Shown: positions 26,429 to 36,151 of the stretch, piece by piece
Position numbering within the stretch: the first letter of the stretch is position 1
Layout of the letters: each line of letters starts with the position of its first letter
From: Minisyncoccota bacterium
GTDB taxonomy: Bacteria > Verrucomicrobiota > Verrucomicrobiia > Methylacidiphilales > Verrucolacustridaceae
Length of the DNA stretch: 64,000 nt
NCBI GenBank assembly: GCA_030054195.1
Contig: JASGCJ010000002.1
Coordinates: forward strand, 46,270-110,269
Reading direction: 5' to 3'
Translations under genes and position numbers: made by a program
The notes under the pieces: generated by a model
Told to the model about the DNA's origin: nothing
Databases searched by the model: none
The model's input: only the letters and a program-made list of their open reading frames with translations

Positions 26429-27070
26429 TTACCTTCGCAGGTAGATGCCAAGCGATTTCTGAAGCTGTTTGTGAGCATAATGGAGCCTCGAACGGACCGT
26501 ACCCTCGGTCGTCCCCATAATCTTCCCAATCTCAGCATGTGCAAGTCCTTGTATATCATATAAAGTTACCACTGTTCTATGTTCTTTCGACAGCCCAAGC
26601 ATGGATTCGTTCAATTTATTTTGCAACTCATTGAGCATAGATGACTTAGATGGGTTGTTTCTCTGGATTGGATCAGGCATATCGTACTTTGGGAGTCCAT
26701 CCTCATCGATCTCATTCAAACTCATCGCCCCCTGCCTCCTTTTTCTCTTTTCCAAGAAGTTAAAAGTCCGGTTAATCGCGATCCTGTAGATCCAAGTGTA
26801 AAACGACGACTGCCCCCGAAACGTCGGCAAACTCCGGTACGCCTTATCAAAAACCTCCATCAACATGTCGTTGGTGTCTTCGTGGTTCGATGTCAAATGG
26901 TAGATCACTCCATACAAACGGGACTGGAATCGCCGAATCAACTCATCGTAAGAAGCCAAATTTCCCTTCACGGTCTCCGCAACCAACTCCTCATCAGTCG
27001 GTCCGTTCTCTAAATCGATTTCCTTGGTTAAATCCACCGACATCGGTTTCATCCTATCGCCCACCCCCAT
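26429..27070 (-). CDS. ECF-family RNA polymerase sigma factor
   Basis: 213 residues. Region 2 (about 25-110) has 'LIRRFQSRLYGVIYHLTSN' and the core-binding 'WIYRIAINRTFNFLEKRK'. Region 4 (about 150-210) has 'LSKEHRTVVTLYDIQGLAHA' and the helix-turn-helix 'IGKIMGTTEGTVRSRLHYAH'. It directs polymerase to a stress regulon, perhaps envelope stress given its two downstream partners. An in-frame ATG at residue 7 is an alternative start. It is 45 bp below the polyprenyl synthase stop. Confidence 0.95.
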   Translation of the reverse strand: MGVGDRMKPMSVDLTKEIDLENGPTDEELVAETVKGNLASYDELIRRFQSRLYGVIYHLTSNHEDTNDMLMEVFDKAYRSLPTFRGQSSFYTWIYRIAINRTFNFLEKRKRRQGAMSLNEIDEDGLPKYDMPDPIQRNNPSKSSMLNELQNKLNESMLGLSKEHRTVVTLYDIQGLAHAEIGKIMGTTEGTVRSRLHYAHKQLQKSLGIYLRR

Positions 27071-27114
27071 AGATCGAAAAGGTCAATCCACCCCGACCTC
27101 CACCCAATTTCGTC

Positions 27115-28131
27115 CTACTCGTCGCTGGCTGTTTTCAAATACCCCTGCAACCGATCCGTCATACTCGTCAGCTTCTTCGCTTCCCCACCCTCTCCCAAAA
27201 CTTTCAGATCCCCTTTCGCCCTTTCCAATAGTTCCACAGCTTTTCGAAGTGCGAATTTCAGCCCCCCCGCCTCTTTCACCTTTTCAGCCACACCCCCCAC
27301 ACCCTCCTCCCCGACCAACTGGGTCCTCAACTTCTCCGAATCCTCTTTCGGCAGCGTCTGCAAAGCATGCAATACAGGCAAGGTCCACTTCCCCTTCCTC
27401 AAATCAGTTCCTAACGTTTTGCCACTCTCCTCGTCCGTTCCAAATAAATCCAAACAATCATCATAGATCTGATATGCCACTCCCAACTGCTGGCCAAATG
27501 ATCGTGCCGCCTCCCGCTTTACCTCCGCCGCACCATAAACGATAAAAGGCACTTCCGCCGCAACCCGAAAGAGTGCCCCCGTCTTTAATCCCACCACATG
27601 CAGGTAATCCATCGTCGACAGTTTTAAGTCAAAGCGCCGTTGCGTTTGTAGAATCTCTCCCTCACACAGATTTCTGGACGCTTCAGCAATCTTTCGAGCC
27701 ACCTCCGCATTCTCCAATTTGGTCGCCAACTGCAGCCCATGCGCAAAGAGGGCATCCCCAAGGAGCACCGAAAGCTCCACCCCCCACTTCGCATTGCAGG
27801 TAGCCCGCGACCTACGCAAATCCGCCCGATCCAAAACATCATCATGAATTAACGAGGCCACATGCACCAACTCCACAATCACAGCCAAGTCCCGAATCGC
27901 CTCGCTCCACCCCCCCGCGACTTTCCCTGCCAACAAAACCAGCGCAGGCCGCAACCTCTTTCCCCCACCCTCAAGCGCATACCGCACATACGCCTCAGCC
28001 CCAGAATCAAACAACGACGCTTGATGCACAATCCGCCTCTCCACCTCTTTCAACTCCTGCTCCAACTCCGGATCCGCCCCCAGCCAATCTGGCTTAGGCT
28101 TTAACCCCGTGCGGCTTCCAAAACTCTGCAT
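27115..28131 (-). CDS. Polyprenyl (isoprenyl diphosphate) synthase
   Basis: 338 residues. First aspartate-rich motif 'LIHDDVLDRADLRR' (about 90-103) and second motif 'YQIYDDCLDLFGTDEESGK' (about 225-243) bind Mg2+ and the allylic diphosphate. 'GGGKRLRPALVLLAG' binds isopentenyl diphosphate. This is the long-chain trans-prenyltransferase class, usually making the octaprenyl- or heptaprenyl-diphosphate tail of quinones. mqnD elsewhere in the window points to menaquinone as the likely user. Chain length cannot be read with confidence. Confidence 0.9.
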   Translation of the reverse strand: MQSFGSRTGLKPKPDWLGADPELEQELKEVERRIVHQASLFDSGAEAYVRYALEGGGKRLRPALVLLAGKVAGGWSEAIRDLAVIVELVHVASLIHDDVLDRADLRRSRATCNAKWGVELSVLLGDALFAHGLQLATKLENAEVARKIAEASRNLCEGEILQTQRRFDLKLSTMDYLHVVGLKTGALFRVAAEVPFIVYGAAEVKREAARSFGQQLGVAYQIYDDCLDLFGTDEESGKTLGTDLRKGKWTLPVLHALQTLPKEDSEKLRTQLVGEEGVGGVAEKVKEAGGLKFALRKAVELLERAKGDLKVLGEGGEAKKLTSMTDRLQGYLKTASDE

Positions 28132-28220
28132 ATTAAAAACCTAGAAAGGAGATGCTCGAAGTCAAATATCCAAGGTCATCCAGCCTTTCTAATTTTCCCT
28201 CTTCATCATAATCTCCCAAC

Positions 28221-29255
28221 ATGTATCCGGCCCTATCTGCACTCATCCTGGCCCTCCTCCTGACCTCCTGTTCCCAGCCCGACGGTCGCATTGCCCAAAG
28301 CGCCCACCAACTCTTGGAACAGGGAAAACTCCAACAGGCCCAAGAATCCCTCCAAGACGGTTTCCGCCAATTCCCTCAAAGCATCGCCCTTCGCCAAGAA
28401 AGACTTCACCTCAACCTGCTCGCAGGCCAACCAGAGCTAGCGGCAGCCGAGGCCCAGCAAATGCTACAAACCCAACCTTCAGCCCAACCCTACCGCCTCC
28501 CCCTTCGCGATCCCTCCCCAGCGATTCGCTCCCTCGCCGTCCGCGCGTTCGCACTCGCCCCACCCCAACACCCCTCTTCCCTCTCCGTTCTTCGCACCGC
28601 ACTCCGTGACCCTGATCCGACCGTTCGCCGCGAATCCATCGAAGCCACCCGCATTCTTACCACCCCCCAAGCCACCCCAATTCTCCGTCAAGCCACCCAA
28701 GATCCCGATTGGCTCACCCGCGCATCCGCTGCCCGACTCCTCGGAAACCGCGCCGACCCCACCGCGATCCCGACTCTCTTCTCCATGCTGCAAGACAAAG
28801 ACTCCTATGTTCGCCGCTTCGCCCGACGATCTCTTTTGGAACTCTCCATTGTGGCAAAACCCGATGCCTACCTCCCTGCGCTTCAATCCAAAGATCGCAC
28901 CACACAAGTCGTCGCCGCACTTGCCCTCGCCCGTCTCAATGACGGTCGCGGTCTGGATATTCTTCTGGCTGAAATGGCCAATCCTCTTGGCGTCGAACGA
29001 ATTGAAGGAGTCAAATCCGCAGTCCGCATCCAAGACCCCAGAGTCCTACCCGCTGTCCGTGCCGCAACTTCCGATCAAGATTCACAGGTTCGCATGGTCG
29101 CTCTCATCGCCCTCGGTCTTTTGCAAGACAAAGAGTCAGCGCCCCTCATGAAAAAAATTCAGAGCGATACATCCGCACCTCAAGAGGTTCGCCTCGCTGC
29201 AGGCAAAGCCCTCGAACTTCTCTCACAAGCCCCAACCCAACCTAACCGCACCTAA
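28221..29255 (+). CDS. Lipoprotein with HEAT-like repeats
   Basis: 344 residues. The signal 'LALLLTSCSQPDG' is a lipobox with Cys at residue 17, so it is probably a membrane-anchored lipoprotein. A short TPR-like section (about 20-85) precedes five or six HEAT/armadillo-type repeats (about 95-335), each containing a 'D(P/S)xVRR' type turn such as 'DPDPTVRRES' and 'DKDSYVRRFA'. Such solenoids bind proteins; no enzymatic residue is seen and the partner is unknown. It is divergent from the polyprenyl synthase gene (89 bp). The coding strand is strikingly C-rich. Confidence 0.75.
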   Translation: MYPALSALILALLLTSCSQPDGRIAQSAHQLLEQGKLQQAQESLQDGFRQFPQSIALRQERLHLNLLAGQPELAAAEAQQMLQTQPSAQPYRLPLRDPSPAIRSLAVRAFALAPPQHPSSLSVLRTALRDPDPTVRRESIEATRILTTPQATPILRQATQDPDWLTRASAARLLGNRADPTAIPTLFSMLQDKDSYVRRFARRSLLELSIVAKPDAYLPALQSKDRTTQVVAALALARLNDGRGLDILLAEMANPLGVERIEGVKSAVRIQDPRVLPAVRAATSDQDSQVRMVALIALGLLQDKESAPLMKKIQSDTSAPQEVRLAAGKALELLSQAPTQPNRT

Positions 29256-29297
29256 CCCTCAACCCACTTCAAGGGGCACGATCAAATTCCCTACCTC

Positions 29298-29525
29298 TTA
29301 TCGACCCAGCTCCTCCTGCTCAAAAACAATTAAATCATCCAACGCCCGCGCAAAATCCTCCATCCCCGTTGCCGGCATGATAATCCGATCCCGCCGACCC
29401 CCTACATCTTCCGTGATTCGCAAAAAGCGTCCTCTGTCGTTCTCCTTAAGATCGAGAAAGAAAGTCTTCCTCTCAATCTGCACCTTTTCCGATCGTAATG
29501 TCCGTTCTTCTCCTCGTGGTTCCAT
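29298..29525 (-). CDS. Small PUR-domain (DUF3276-type) nucleic-acid-binding protein
   Basis: 75 residues. The sequence 'RKTFFLDLKENDRGRFLRIT' with the later 'RIIMPATGMEDFARALDDL' matches the single PUR repeat of DUF3276 proteins, which resemble eukaryotic Pur-alpha and bind single-stranded DNA or RNA. Two or more copies normally dimerise into a full PUR fold. The gene is the last of a same-strand run hisF-trpE-trpG, 79 bp after trpG. Its cellular role is unknown. Confidence 0.8.
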   Translation of the reverse strand: MEPRGEERTLRSEKVQIERKTFFLDLKENDRGRFLRITEDVGGRRDRIIMPATGMEDFARALDDLIVFEQEELGR

Positions 29526-29604
29526 AGTTTCAATGCCCCTTTCGAAGTAAAATCTTACGCCCCACCCCTCCTAGCGTCAACTCAACCAACCCCTCTTCTC
29601 CCTG

Positions 29605-30168
29605 CTAAATCTTCAAGAAATTCGCCAGCAGATCCTTACCCTCTTTGCTTAAGATCGATTCGGGATGAAACTGCACCCCATGCACGGGATATTCCCGATG
29701 CCGTAACCCCATAATCTCCCCTTCCGCAGTTTCCGCACAAACCTCCAGACAACTCGGAACCGAATTCTTTTCCACAATCAACGAGTGATACCTCGTCGCC
29801 TCGAATGGGTTCGGCAAGCCTTGGAAAACACCCTTCCCATCGTGCTGAATAGGAGATGTCTTTCCATGCATCAAACGCCCGGCCCGAACCACCTTCCCCC
29901 CATACACCTCCCCCATGCACTGATGCCCTAAACAAACTCCTAAGATCGGAATCTTCCCACCAAACTTGCGAATCAACTCCATCGAAATTCCCGCCTCCTC
30001 AGGTCGTCCTGGCCCGGGAGAGATAACAATCTTTTGCGGCTTCATTTTCTCCACCTCGTCAGGCGTGATCGCATCATTTCGCTTCACCTGAGGATCTGCC
30101 CCCAACTCCCCAAAATATTGGACAAGATTATAGGTAAACGAGTCGTAGTTATCGATGACCAGTAACAT
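29605..30168 (-). CDS. trpG: Anthranilate synthase component II (glutamine amidotransferase)
   Basis: 187 residues, class I amidotransferase. The nucleophile Cys is in '[14 protein letters not shown]' (about residues 74-87), and the His/Glu pair is in '[10 protein letters not shown]' near the C-terminus. '[13 protein letters not shown]' forms the oxyanion-side loop. It supplies ammonia to TrpE to make anthranilate from chorismate. The gene is nine bases after trpE. PabA (folate) activity by the same subunit is possible, since some bacteria share it. Confidence 0.94.
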   Translation of the reverse strand: MLLVIDNYDSFTYNLVQYFGELGADPQVKRNDAITPDEVEKMKPQKIVISPGPGRPEEAGISMELIRKFGGKIPILGVCLGHQCMGEVYGGKVVRAGRLMHGKTSPIQHDGKGVFQGLPNPFEATRYHSLIVEKNSVPSCLEVCAETAEGEIMGLRHREYPVHGVQFHPESILSKEGKDLLANFLKI

Positions 30169-30177
30169 AGTCTGATC

Positions 30178-31683
30178 CTACGCCAAGGTTCTCGCCGCCG
30201 CCACCGCCGCTAGACCCGCCTTGGCCTTGTTTACGCTCTCCTGATACTCCCCCTCGGGAGTTGAGTCGGCCACCAATCCGCCCCCCGCCTGAACATGAGC
30301 CTTCCCTCCTTTGAGCAAAATCGTGCGAATGGAAATACAGGAATCTAAATTCCCATCGAATGAAAAATACCCCGCTGCCCCCGCATAAGCCCCTCGTCGA
30401 GTCGGTTCCGACTCAGCCAAAATCTGAAGTGCCCGAACTTTCGGCGAGCCACTGACCGTCCCCGCAGGAAAAGTGGCCCTCATGACCTGAAACGAATCTT
30501 GCCCCGGACGTAATTGCCCCGTTACACGTGAAACCAGATGCATCACATGCGAAAACCTTTCCACCTCCATCAATTCCACCACTTTCACACTCTTGTACTC
30601 GCAGACTCTCCCTAAATCATTCCGCGCCAAATCCACCAGCATAATATGCTCCGCTCGCTCTTTGGGGTCTGCTTTCATCTCCTGCTCATTTTTCAGATCC
30701 TCTTCGATTGTCGCCCCGCGGGCCTTCGTTCCGGCAATCGGACGAATCTCCACCTTTCCATTTTCACACCGCACATGCGTTTCAGGCGATGACCCGACCA
30801 ATGCCAACCCCGCCATCTCCAGACAAAACATGTACGGCGACGGATTGATCGCACGCAGAGCCCGATACAGATCAATCGGCCTACCCTGAAACGGCACAGT
30901 AAATCTTTGCGAGGGCACCACCTGAAAAATATCGCCCGCTCGGATATGCTCCTGCATCCCTTCAGCCATCTTCAAATACTCCGACTTTGTCATATTTGGA
31001 GTCGCTCCCAACAACAGATCTCCCTCAGGTCGCTTAGGGACCTCTGTGCTGGGTTTTCCTGCTGACTGCGCCAATCGTTTCCCCAAAGCCTCCAACCTCT
31101 CCAGCCCTTTTTGATAATCCGCTTTTGGATCTTTTCCTGTTTTTACCTGCACAACCAATCGACGCGTCTTTTTTTCATGATCAAACATCACAAACTCCTC
31201 CACCAATGCAAAACACGCATCGGGTACGCCCAGATCGTCTTTCTTCGCCACTCCCACGCTTCCCTCAAAGTAGCGAACCGCCTCAAAGGCCAAAAATCCT
31301 ACAGCCCCTCCCGCGAAGGGAGGAGGATCCCCTGGCCACGCCGCTACCGGATGAATCCCCCGCAGCATCTCCTGAACCTCCACCAAAGGATCGGGATTCT
31401 TGGGCGCCTTTTCCTCAACCTCTCCACTAATCTTTGTAATCCTGACGCCACCACCACGAAACTCCATCACCGCAGTCGGTCTTGATCCCACAAACGAGTA
31501 TCTTCCTAATCTCCCTCCCGTCTCCGCACTTTCTAAAAGAAATGCTGCCCCTCCAGGTTGTCCCACCAACTTGATGTAGGCCGAAATGGGAGTTTCCGCA
31601 TCCGCAGGATATTCCCGCCCAATCGGGATCAAGTTTCCTTGGGTTGCCAATTCAATGAACTTTTTTTCGTCTGGAAAAATCAT
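30178..31683 (-). CDS. trpE: Anthranilate synthase component I
   Basis: 501 residues, chorismate-using family. Visible are '[12 protein letters not shown]', '[16 protein letters not shown]', '[12 protein letters not shown]' and '[18 protein letters not shown]', which make up the catalytic core. The N-terminal feedback site is represented by '[16 protein letters not shown]' (the LLES motif that binds tryptophan in other TrpE enzymes). The start overlaps the hisF stop (ATGA). The trp genes are split: trpD is 16 kb away in this window. Confidence 0.96.
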   Translation of the reverse strand: MIFPDEKKFIELATQGNLIPIGREYPADAETPISAYIKLVGQPGGAAFLLESAETGGRLGRYSFVGSRPTAVMEFRGGGVRITKISGEVEEKAPKNPDPLVEVQEMLRGIHPVAAWPGDPPPFAGGAVGFLAFEAVRYFEGSVGVAKKDDLGVPDACFALVEEFVMFDHEKKTRRLVVQVKTGKDPKADYQKGLERLEALGKRLAQSAGKPSTEVPKRPEGDLLLGATPNMTKSEYLKMAEGMQEHIRAGDIFQVVPSQRFTVPFQGRPIDLYRALRAINPSPYMFCLEMAGLALVGSSPETHVRCENGKVEIRPIAGTKARGATIEEDLKNEQEMKADPKERAEHIMLVDLARNDLGRVCEYKSVKVVELMEVERFSHVMHLVSRVTGQLRPGQDSFQVMRATFPAGTVSGSPKVRALQILAESEPTRRGAYAGAAGYFSFDGNLDSCISIRTILLKGGKAHVQAGGGLVADSTPEGEYQESVNKAKAGLAAVAAARTLA

Positions 31684-32453
31684 GATTTCCTTGGAGGTCT
31701 TACGGGGATCCCCTTCTCCTGCAAATACCTTTTTACCTCAGGCACGGTCAACTCCCCAAAGTGAAACAGGCTCGCAGCCAAAGCCGCATCAGCCCCACCC
31801 CTCTCTCCTAAAACATCCGCAAAATGCTCCTTGGATCCAGCACCTCCACTCGCAATCACGGGAACTGAAACCCTTCGACTCACCATTTGGGTCAAATCCA
31901 GATCATATCCCCTCTTCGTACCATCCGTGTCCATACTGGTTAGCAGGATTTCACCTGCCCCTAGGCGAACCCCCTCCTCAACCCACTCTCCTGCATCTCT
32001 TCCCGTAGGCCGTCGCCCTCCGTGGGTGGTCACCTCCCACCTACCCTCCGCTTTCCGACGAACGTCCACGGCCAAAACAACACACTGACACCCAAACGCC
32101 CGCGCCACTTCACGAATCAACTCAGGCCTTTCCACAGCTGCCGTGTTTAAACTCACCTTGTCAGCGCCCGCCCGCAACAACTCCCGTGCGTTCTCGACCG
32201 TCCGCACACCCCCACCCACCGTCAAAGGCAGAAAAACCTCCTCCGCAGTCTTTCGCACCGCCTCCAAAAGAATCGGTCGTGCCTCCGAGGAGGCCGTAAT
32301 ATCCAAAAAGACTAACTCATCCGCTCCCTGCTCGTTGTAGGCACGCGCACACTCCGCGGGATCGCCCGCATCCCGGATGGACACAAATTGAACACCCTTG
32401 ACCACCCTTCCAGCATCCACATCTAAGCAGGGAATGATCCGTTTCGTATTCAT
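31680..32453 (-). CDS. hisF: Imidazole glycerol phosphate synthase, cyclase subunit
   Basis: 257 residues, TIM barrel. The N-terminal catalytic Asp is in '[19 protein letters not shown]' (about 5-23), the second catalytic Asp in '[14 protein letters not shown]', and the phosphate loops are '[12 protein letters not shown]' and '[13 protein letters not shown]'. It works with HisH on PRFAR to give IGP and AICAR; hisH is not in the window. It is the first gene of a coupled hisF-trpE-trpG run and is divergent from the DUF4912 gene. Confidence 0.96.
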   Translation of the reverse strand: MNTKRIIPCLDVDAGRVVKGVQFVSIRDAGDPAECARAYNEQGADELVFLDITASSEARPILLEAVRKTAEEVFLPLTVGGGVRTVENARELLRAGADKVSLNTAAVERPELIREVARAFGCQCVVLAVDVRRKAEGRWEVTTHGGRRPTGRDAGEWVEEGVRLGAGEILLTSMDTDGTKRGYDLDLTQMVSRRVSVPVIASGGAGSKEHFADVLGERGGADAALAASLFHFGELTVPEVKRYLQEKGIPVRPPRKS

Positions 32454-32507
32454 CTTGCCTTCAAGGTCAGCGGAAAAGAGGGTCTCATCGTCTCGTTAGA
32501 AGAAGTT

Positions 32508-32536
32508 GGATTTTGCCGTAGGATGAGTCAAAATCC
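32508..32536. promoter_or_regulatory. Inverted repeat in the hisF / DUF4912 intergenic region
   Basis: GGATTTTG and CAAAATCC (8 bp, perfect) are separated by 13 bases, about 30 bp before the DUF4912 ATG and 55 bp before hisF on the other strand. It could be an operator or an RNA hairpin in the 5' leader. No partner is known. Confidence 0.3.
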
Positions 32537-32566
32537 GAGCCTTGTTTTCTGTCCGCTCCTAAGACC

Positions 32567-33475
32567 ATGAAAAAGCCATCTCGAACCAAAAAGAAAGTTT
32601 CCTCCGCCAAACGTACGCTTCACAAAAAAATAACTACCCGCGCCCAGAAACCTTCATCCCCCAAACCTAAGAAAAAATCACCCCTTCCACGTCTTCGCAA
32701 AACTCCCATCCCCGTCTCCCCTTCCTCGCACCCTTTCACCCTTCCCTCCTTTCTTCCTAAACCCTCCCCTCATCCCATCCCCCATTTCGAATTTCTTGGA
32801 GACTTGCCCGAAAGCTACGGAACCCGACGACTCTTTCTCACCCCACGCGACCCGCATACGCTCTTTGCCTACTGGGACTTCCCCCGTGAGCAGATTCTTC
32901 AGGCCGAAAAAGAAGCCTCGGATGGCAAAGTCTTTCTGCAAATTTTTATCCCTGGAAAAGAGCGAGTCCACCAAATCCACGTCACCCCGGGATCTCGCGA
33001 ATGGTTTTTTCCAACTCACCGCCCTTCCACACTGTTCCAAGCGGAACTTGGCTTTTACCGATCCAATGGATCCTTTCACCACCTCGCCGTATCCCAACAG
33101 GTTATTACCCCTCCCGACGCCCCCTCCGCCAACCAAGACATCCAATTTGTGACAATTCCCTTTCACTACTCCTTCCGTCAACTGTGGGACCTTGTGCGCC
33201 CTCTTCTCCGCCCAGGAGAAGCTCTAGCTCAGATTCTTGCTCGCCTTCAAAAGGCAGGTCATCCCCTACCTTTCCCTTACGCCCTGCGTCGACTCCTCTC
33301 CTCTGAAACAACCGCTAAGATCTTCTCCTACCTTGGGGGTGAATTAATCAAACATCACCGATTCGGCTCATTTGAGATGACTGAAATTCTTAGACGCAGA
33401 ATCGAAACCTGCCCCAAACTCGGCTCCAGCCAACTCCACGGCACCTCCCCAGGCACCCCTCCGCGCCCCACATAA
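32567..33475 (+). CDS. DUF4912 protein, paired with GH57 branching enzyme
   Basis: 302 residues. The first 70 residues are a lysine/proline/serine-rich, probably disordered tail with histone-like composition. A DUF4912 domain follows (about 80-200), recognisable by 'RLFLTPRDPHTLFAYWDFP' and 'FYRSNGSFHHLA'. The fold is predicted carbohydrate- or nucleic-acid-binding in annotations, but no function is established. The C-terminal 90 residues are helical. The stop lies four bases before the branching enzyme, a linkage that suggests a role in glucan metabolism. Confidence 0.75.
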   Translation: MKKPSRTKKKVSSAKRTLHKKITTRAQKPSSPKPKKKSPLPRLRKTPIPVSPSSHPFTLPSFLPKPSPHPIPHFEFLGDLPESYGTRRLFLTPRDPHTLFAYWDFPREQILQAEKEASDGKVFLQIFIPGKERVHQIHVTPGSREWFFPTHRPSTLFQAELGFYRSNGSFHHLAVSQQVITPPDAPSANQDIQFVTIPFHYSFRQLWDLVRPLLRPGEALAQILARLQKAGHPLPFPYALRRLLSSETTAKIFSYLGGELIKHHRFGSFEMTEILRRRIETCPKLGSSQLHGTSPGTPPRPT

Positions 33476-33479
33476 TTTT

Positions 33480-35066
33480 ATGTCCCTCGGTTATGTAGCC
33501 CCGGTCCTTCACGCTCACCTCCCATTTGTTCGTCATCCCGAATACGCAGAGTTCTTAGAGGAAGACTGGCTGTACGAAGCCATCACGGAAACCTATCTGC
33601 CTTTGTTGGATATGATGGAGGGCCTTGTACGTGACGGAGTCTATTTCCGTCTCACCATGTCCATGACCCCGCCCCTCTGCGCCATGCTCCGAGATCCACT
33701 CCTACAAGACCGATACGTCCACGGACTCGAAAAACAGATCGAACTCACGACCAAAGAACTCCACCGCACCCAAAACGATCCCGCTTTCCAACCCCTCGCC
33801 CGTTTTTATCACGACCGACTCAATCACTGCCGCTATCTCTTTTGTGATCGTTACCATCGCAACCTCGTCCAAGCATTTCGAAAGTTTCAGGATGCAGGAG
33901 TTCTAGAAATTATTACCTGCGGCGCCACCCACGGGTTTCTCCCACTCATGCGGGAATTTCCCCAAGCCGTTCGAGCCCAAGTCCAGGTCGCTCGCCAAGA
34001 TTATCGAAACTGCTTCGGTCGAGATCCTCGAGGCATATGGCTTCCCGAGTGCGCCTACTATCCAGGAGTCGAAACTCACCTCCAAGACGCGGAAATCCGC
34101 TGGTTCATCGTCGATGCCCACGGAGTCCTCTATGCCGATCCTCAACCTGCCTATGGAGTCTTTGCCCCCATCTTCACCCCCTCAGGTCCGGCCGCGTTTG
34201 GACGCGATATCGAATCCAGCAAACAGGTCTGGAGTGCAGAGGAGGGTTACCCAGGGGATGGCGAATACCGTGACTTCTACCGCGACTGCGGTTTCGACCT
34301 CGATCACGACTACATCCGCCCCTACATCCAACCCAATGGCATGCGGAAGTTCACGGGCCTGAAGTACCACCGCATCACAGGACGCACTGCCCATAAAGAG
34401 CCTTACCGTCCCCACCTTGCCCGCCAACGTGCCGCCGAACATGCCGCCAACTTTATGTTCAATCGCGAAAAACAGATCGAACATCTCCGCGGTATAATGG
34501 GGACAGAACCCATTGTCCTTTGCCCCTACGATGCCGAACTGTACGGCCACTGGTGGTACGAAGGACCTATCTTTTTGGATTACCTATTCCGCAAATCTGC
34601 CCACGACCAAAAAACATTCTCTATGATCACCCCTTCGGAATTCCTTACCCGACACGACACCCACCAGATCGCGGCCCCCTCCGCCTCCTCATGGGGCAAC
34701 GAAGGGCACTGGTCCGTCTGGCTGGAGGGTTCCAACTCTTGGATCTACCCTCACCTACACATGGCCACCGTTCGTATGATTGAGCTGGCCGGTCGCTTCT
34801 GTCACTCCACCCCACACACTCTTCTGGATCGTGCTTTGCGCCAAGCCGCCCGCGAACTCCTCCTCGCCCAATCCAGCGACTGGGCCTTTATCATGAAAAC
34901 AGGCACCATGGTTCCTTACGCCGTCAAACGCACAAAAGATCATCTGCTGCGTTTTCAGCGCCTCTACGAGCAGATTCAAGCCGATCGCGTGGACGAATCT
35001 TTCCTCGGAAATTGTGAGTGGCGCAACCCGATCTTTTTAGATCTCGACTGGCGAGTGTACGCCTAA
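33480..35066 (+). CDS. GH57-family 1,4-alpha-glucan branching enzyme
   Basis: 528 residues. The GH57 barrel begins 'VLHAHLPFVRHPE'. The catalytic nucleophile is E190 in 'GIWLPECAYYPG' and the acid/base is D351 in 'LCPYDAELYGHWWYEG', matching positions in archaeal and Thermus-type branching enzymes (TK1436 family). A helical C-terminal region (about 410-528, DUF1957-type) contains 'SSDWAFIMKTGTM'. The enzyme cuts an alpha-1,4 chain and rejoins it as an alpha-1,6 branch, for glycogen-like storage polymer. No glgA or glgC is nearby. Confidence 0.92.
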   Translation: MSLGYVAPVLHAHLPFVRHPEYAEFLEEDWLYEAITETYLPLLDMMEGLVRDGVYFRLTMSMTPPLCAMLRDPLLQDRYVHGLEKQIELTTKELHRTQNDPAFQPLARFYHDRLNHCRYLFCDRYHRNLVQAFRKFQDAGVLEIITCGATHGFLPLMREFPQAVRAQVQVARQDYRNCFGRDPRGIWLPECAYYPGVETHLQDAEIRWFIVDAHGVLYADPQPAYGVFAPIFTPSGPAAFGRDIESSKQVWSAEEGYPGDGEYRDFYRDCGFDLDHDYIRPYIQPNGMRKFTGLKYHRITGRTAHKEPYRPHLARQRAAEHAANFMFNREKQIEHLRGIMGTEPIVLCPYDAELYGHWWYEGPIFLDYLFRKSAHDQKTFSMITPSEFLTRHDTHQIAAPSASSWGNEGHWSVWLEGSNSWIYPHLHMATVRMIELAGRFCHSTPHTLLDRALRQAARELLLAQSSDWAFIMKTGTMVPYAVKRTKDHLLRFQRLYEQIQADRVDESFLGNCEWRNPIFLDLDWRVYA

Positions 35067-35067
35067 T

Positions 35068-36129
35068 TTACTTTTTTTTCGTTTTTTTTAACGATCCGGA
35101 CGACGGCGAACTTTTCTTTTTTTCCTCAAGTGCTTTCAGTCTCTTGGCCAATTGGGGCAGTTGCTGAATATGAGCCTCCATGGCCATCTGCTCCTTAATG
35201 GGCCGAGCAGGAGCTCCCCTCCATGTTTGCCCTGCAGGCACGTCTTTCGTAACACCGGACTTTGCCGTAATCACTACCCCATCTCCTAAATGCAGGTGCC
35301 CTACCGTGCCCACATGCCCCGCAATCACCACGTGATGCCCCGTCGTCGTACTTCCCGAAAGTCCACTCTGCGCCACGATCACGCTATGCGGACCCACAAC
35401 ACAATTGTGGGCAATCATTACCAAATTATCGATCTTGGCCCCTTCCCCAATATGGGTTCGTGCGAAACGACCACGATCAATCGTCGTATTGGCTCCGATC
35501 TCCGCATCGTCATCGATCTGTACAATTCCAAGTTGCGGAATCTTTACATGCTTTCCCTCTTTCATCTCATACCCGAACCCATCCGCCCCAACGACAGCCC
35601 CCGCATGTAATACCACCCGATTTCCAATTACACATCTCTCCCCCACATACACACGCGGATGAAAAACACAATTTGCCCCAACCTTGACCTGCCTTCCGAC
35701 AAAAGCCCCTGCTCCAACTTGAGTTCCATCCCCAATCACCGCTCCCTCCTCAATCACTGCATAAGGCCCGATCCCCACAGACTCACCTAATTCGGCTCGG
35801 GAAGAGATAATCGCTGTCGGATGCACACCGACTAACGGGGGGCACGCAGGCGGGGCAAAAAGTGCGGCAATCTTACTGAAAGCTCCTGAGGGATTGGCCA
35901 CGCGGATCTGTACCCTTCCCAAATCTTTTGGTGCATCAGGACTTACGACCAACGCTCCTGCTTTCGTCTTCCTTGCGGCTCCTTCGTATCTTGGGTGAGC
36001 AAAAAAGGATATCTCCAGCGGTCCCGCCCCATCCAGATCGGCCACCCCATGAATCAAAGCACTTGAATCACCTTGGCACACCCCTCCCACGCACTCAGCC
36101 AGTTCCTTTACGCTCCTCGTGGAGCTCAT
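35068..36129 (-). CDS. lpxD: UDP-3-O-acylglucosamine N-acyltransferase
   Basis: 353 residues. An N-terminal uridine-binding domain (about 1-105) is followed by a left-handed beta-helix of hexapeptide repeats with the catalytic His in 'NLVMIAHNCVVG' (about 243-254). The C-terminal helices end in a lysine/serine-rich tail. LpxD adds the second acyl chain in lipid A synthesis on the cytoplasmic side of the inner membrane. It is the last gene of the bamA-skp-lpxD series, the order also found in proteobacteria. Confidence 0.96.
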   Translation of the reverse strand: MSSTRSVKELAECVGGVCQGDSSALIHGVADLDGAGPLEISFFAHPRYEGAARKTKAGALVVSPDAPKDLGRVQIRVANPSGAFSKIAALFAPPACPPLVGVHPTAIISSRAELGESVGIGPYAVIEEGAVIGDGTQVGAGAFVGRQVKVGANCVFHPRVYVGERCVIGNRVVLHAGAVVGADGFGYEMKEGKHVKIPQLGIVQIDDDAEIGANTTIDRGRFARTHIGEGAKIDNLVMIAHNCVVGPHSVIVAQSGLSGSTTTGHHVVIAGHVGTVGHLHLGDGVVITAKSGVTKDVPAGQTWRGAPARPIKEQMAMEAHIQQLPQLAKRLKALEEKKKSSPSSGSLKKTKKK

Positions 36130-36151
36130 CTACACAACTCCAACCCGCGGA

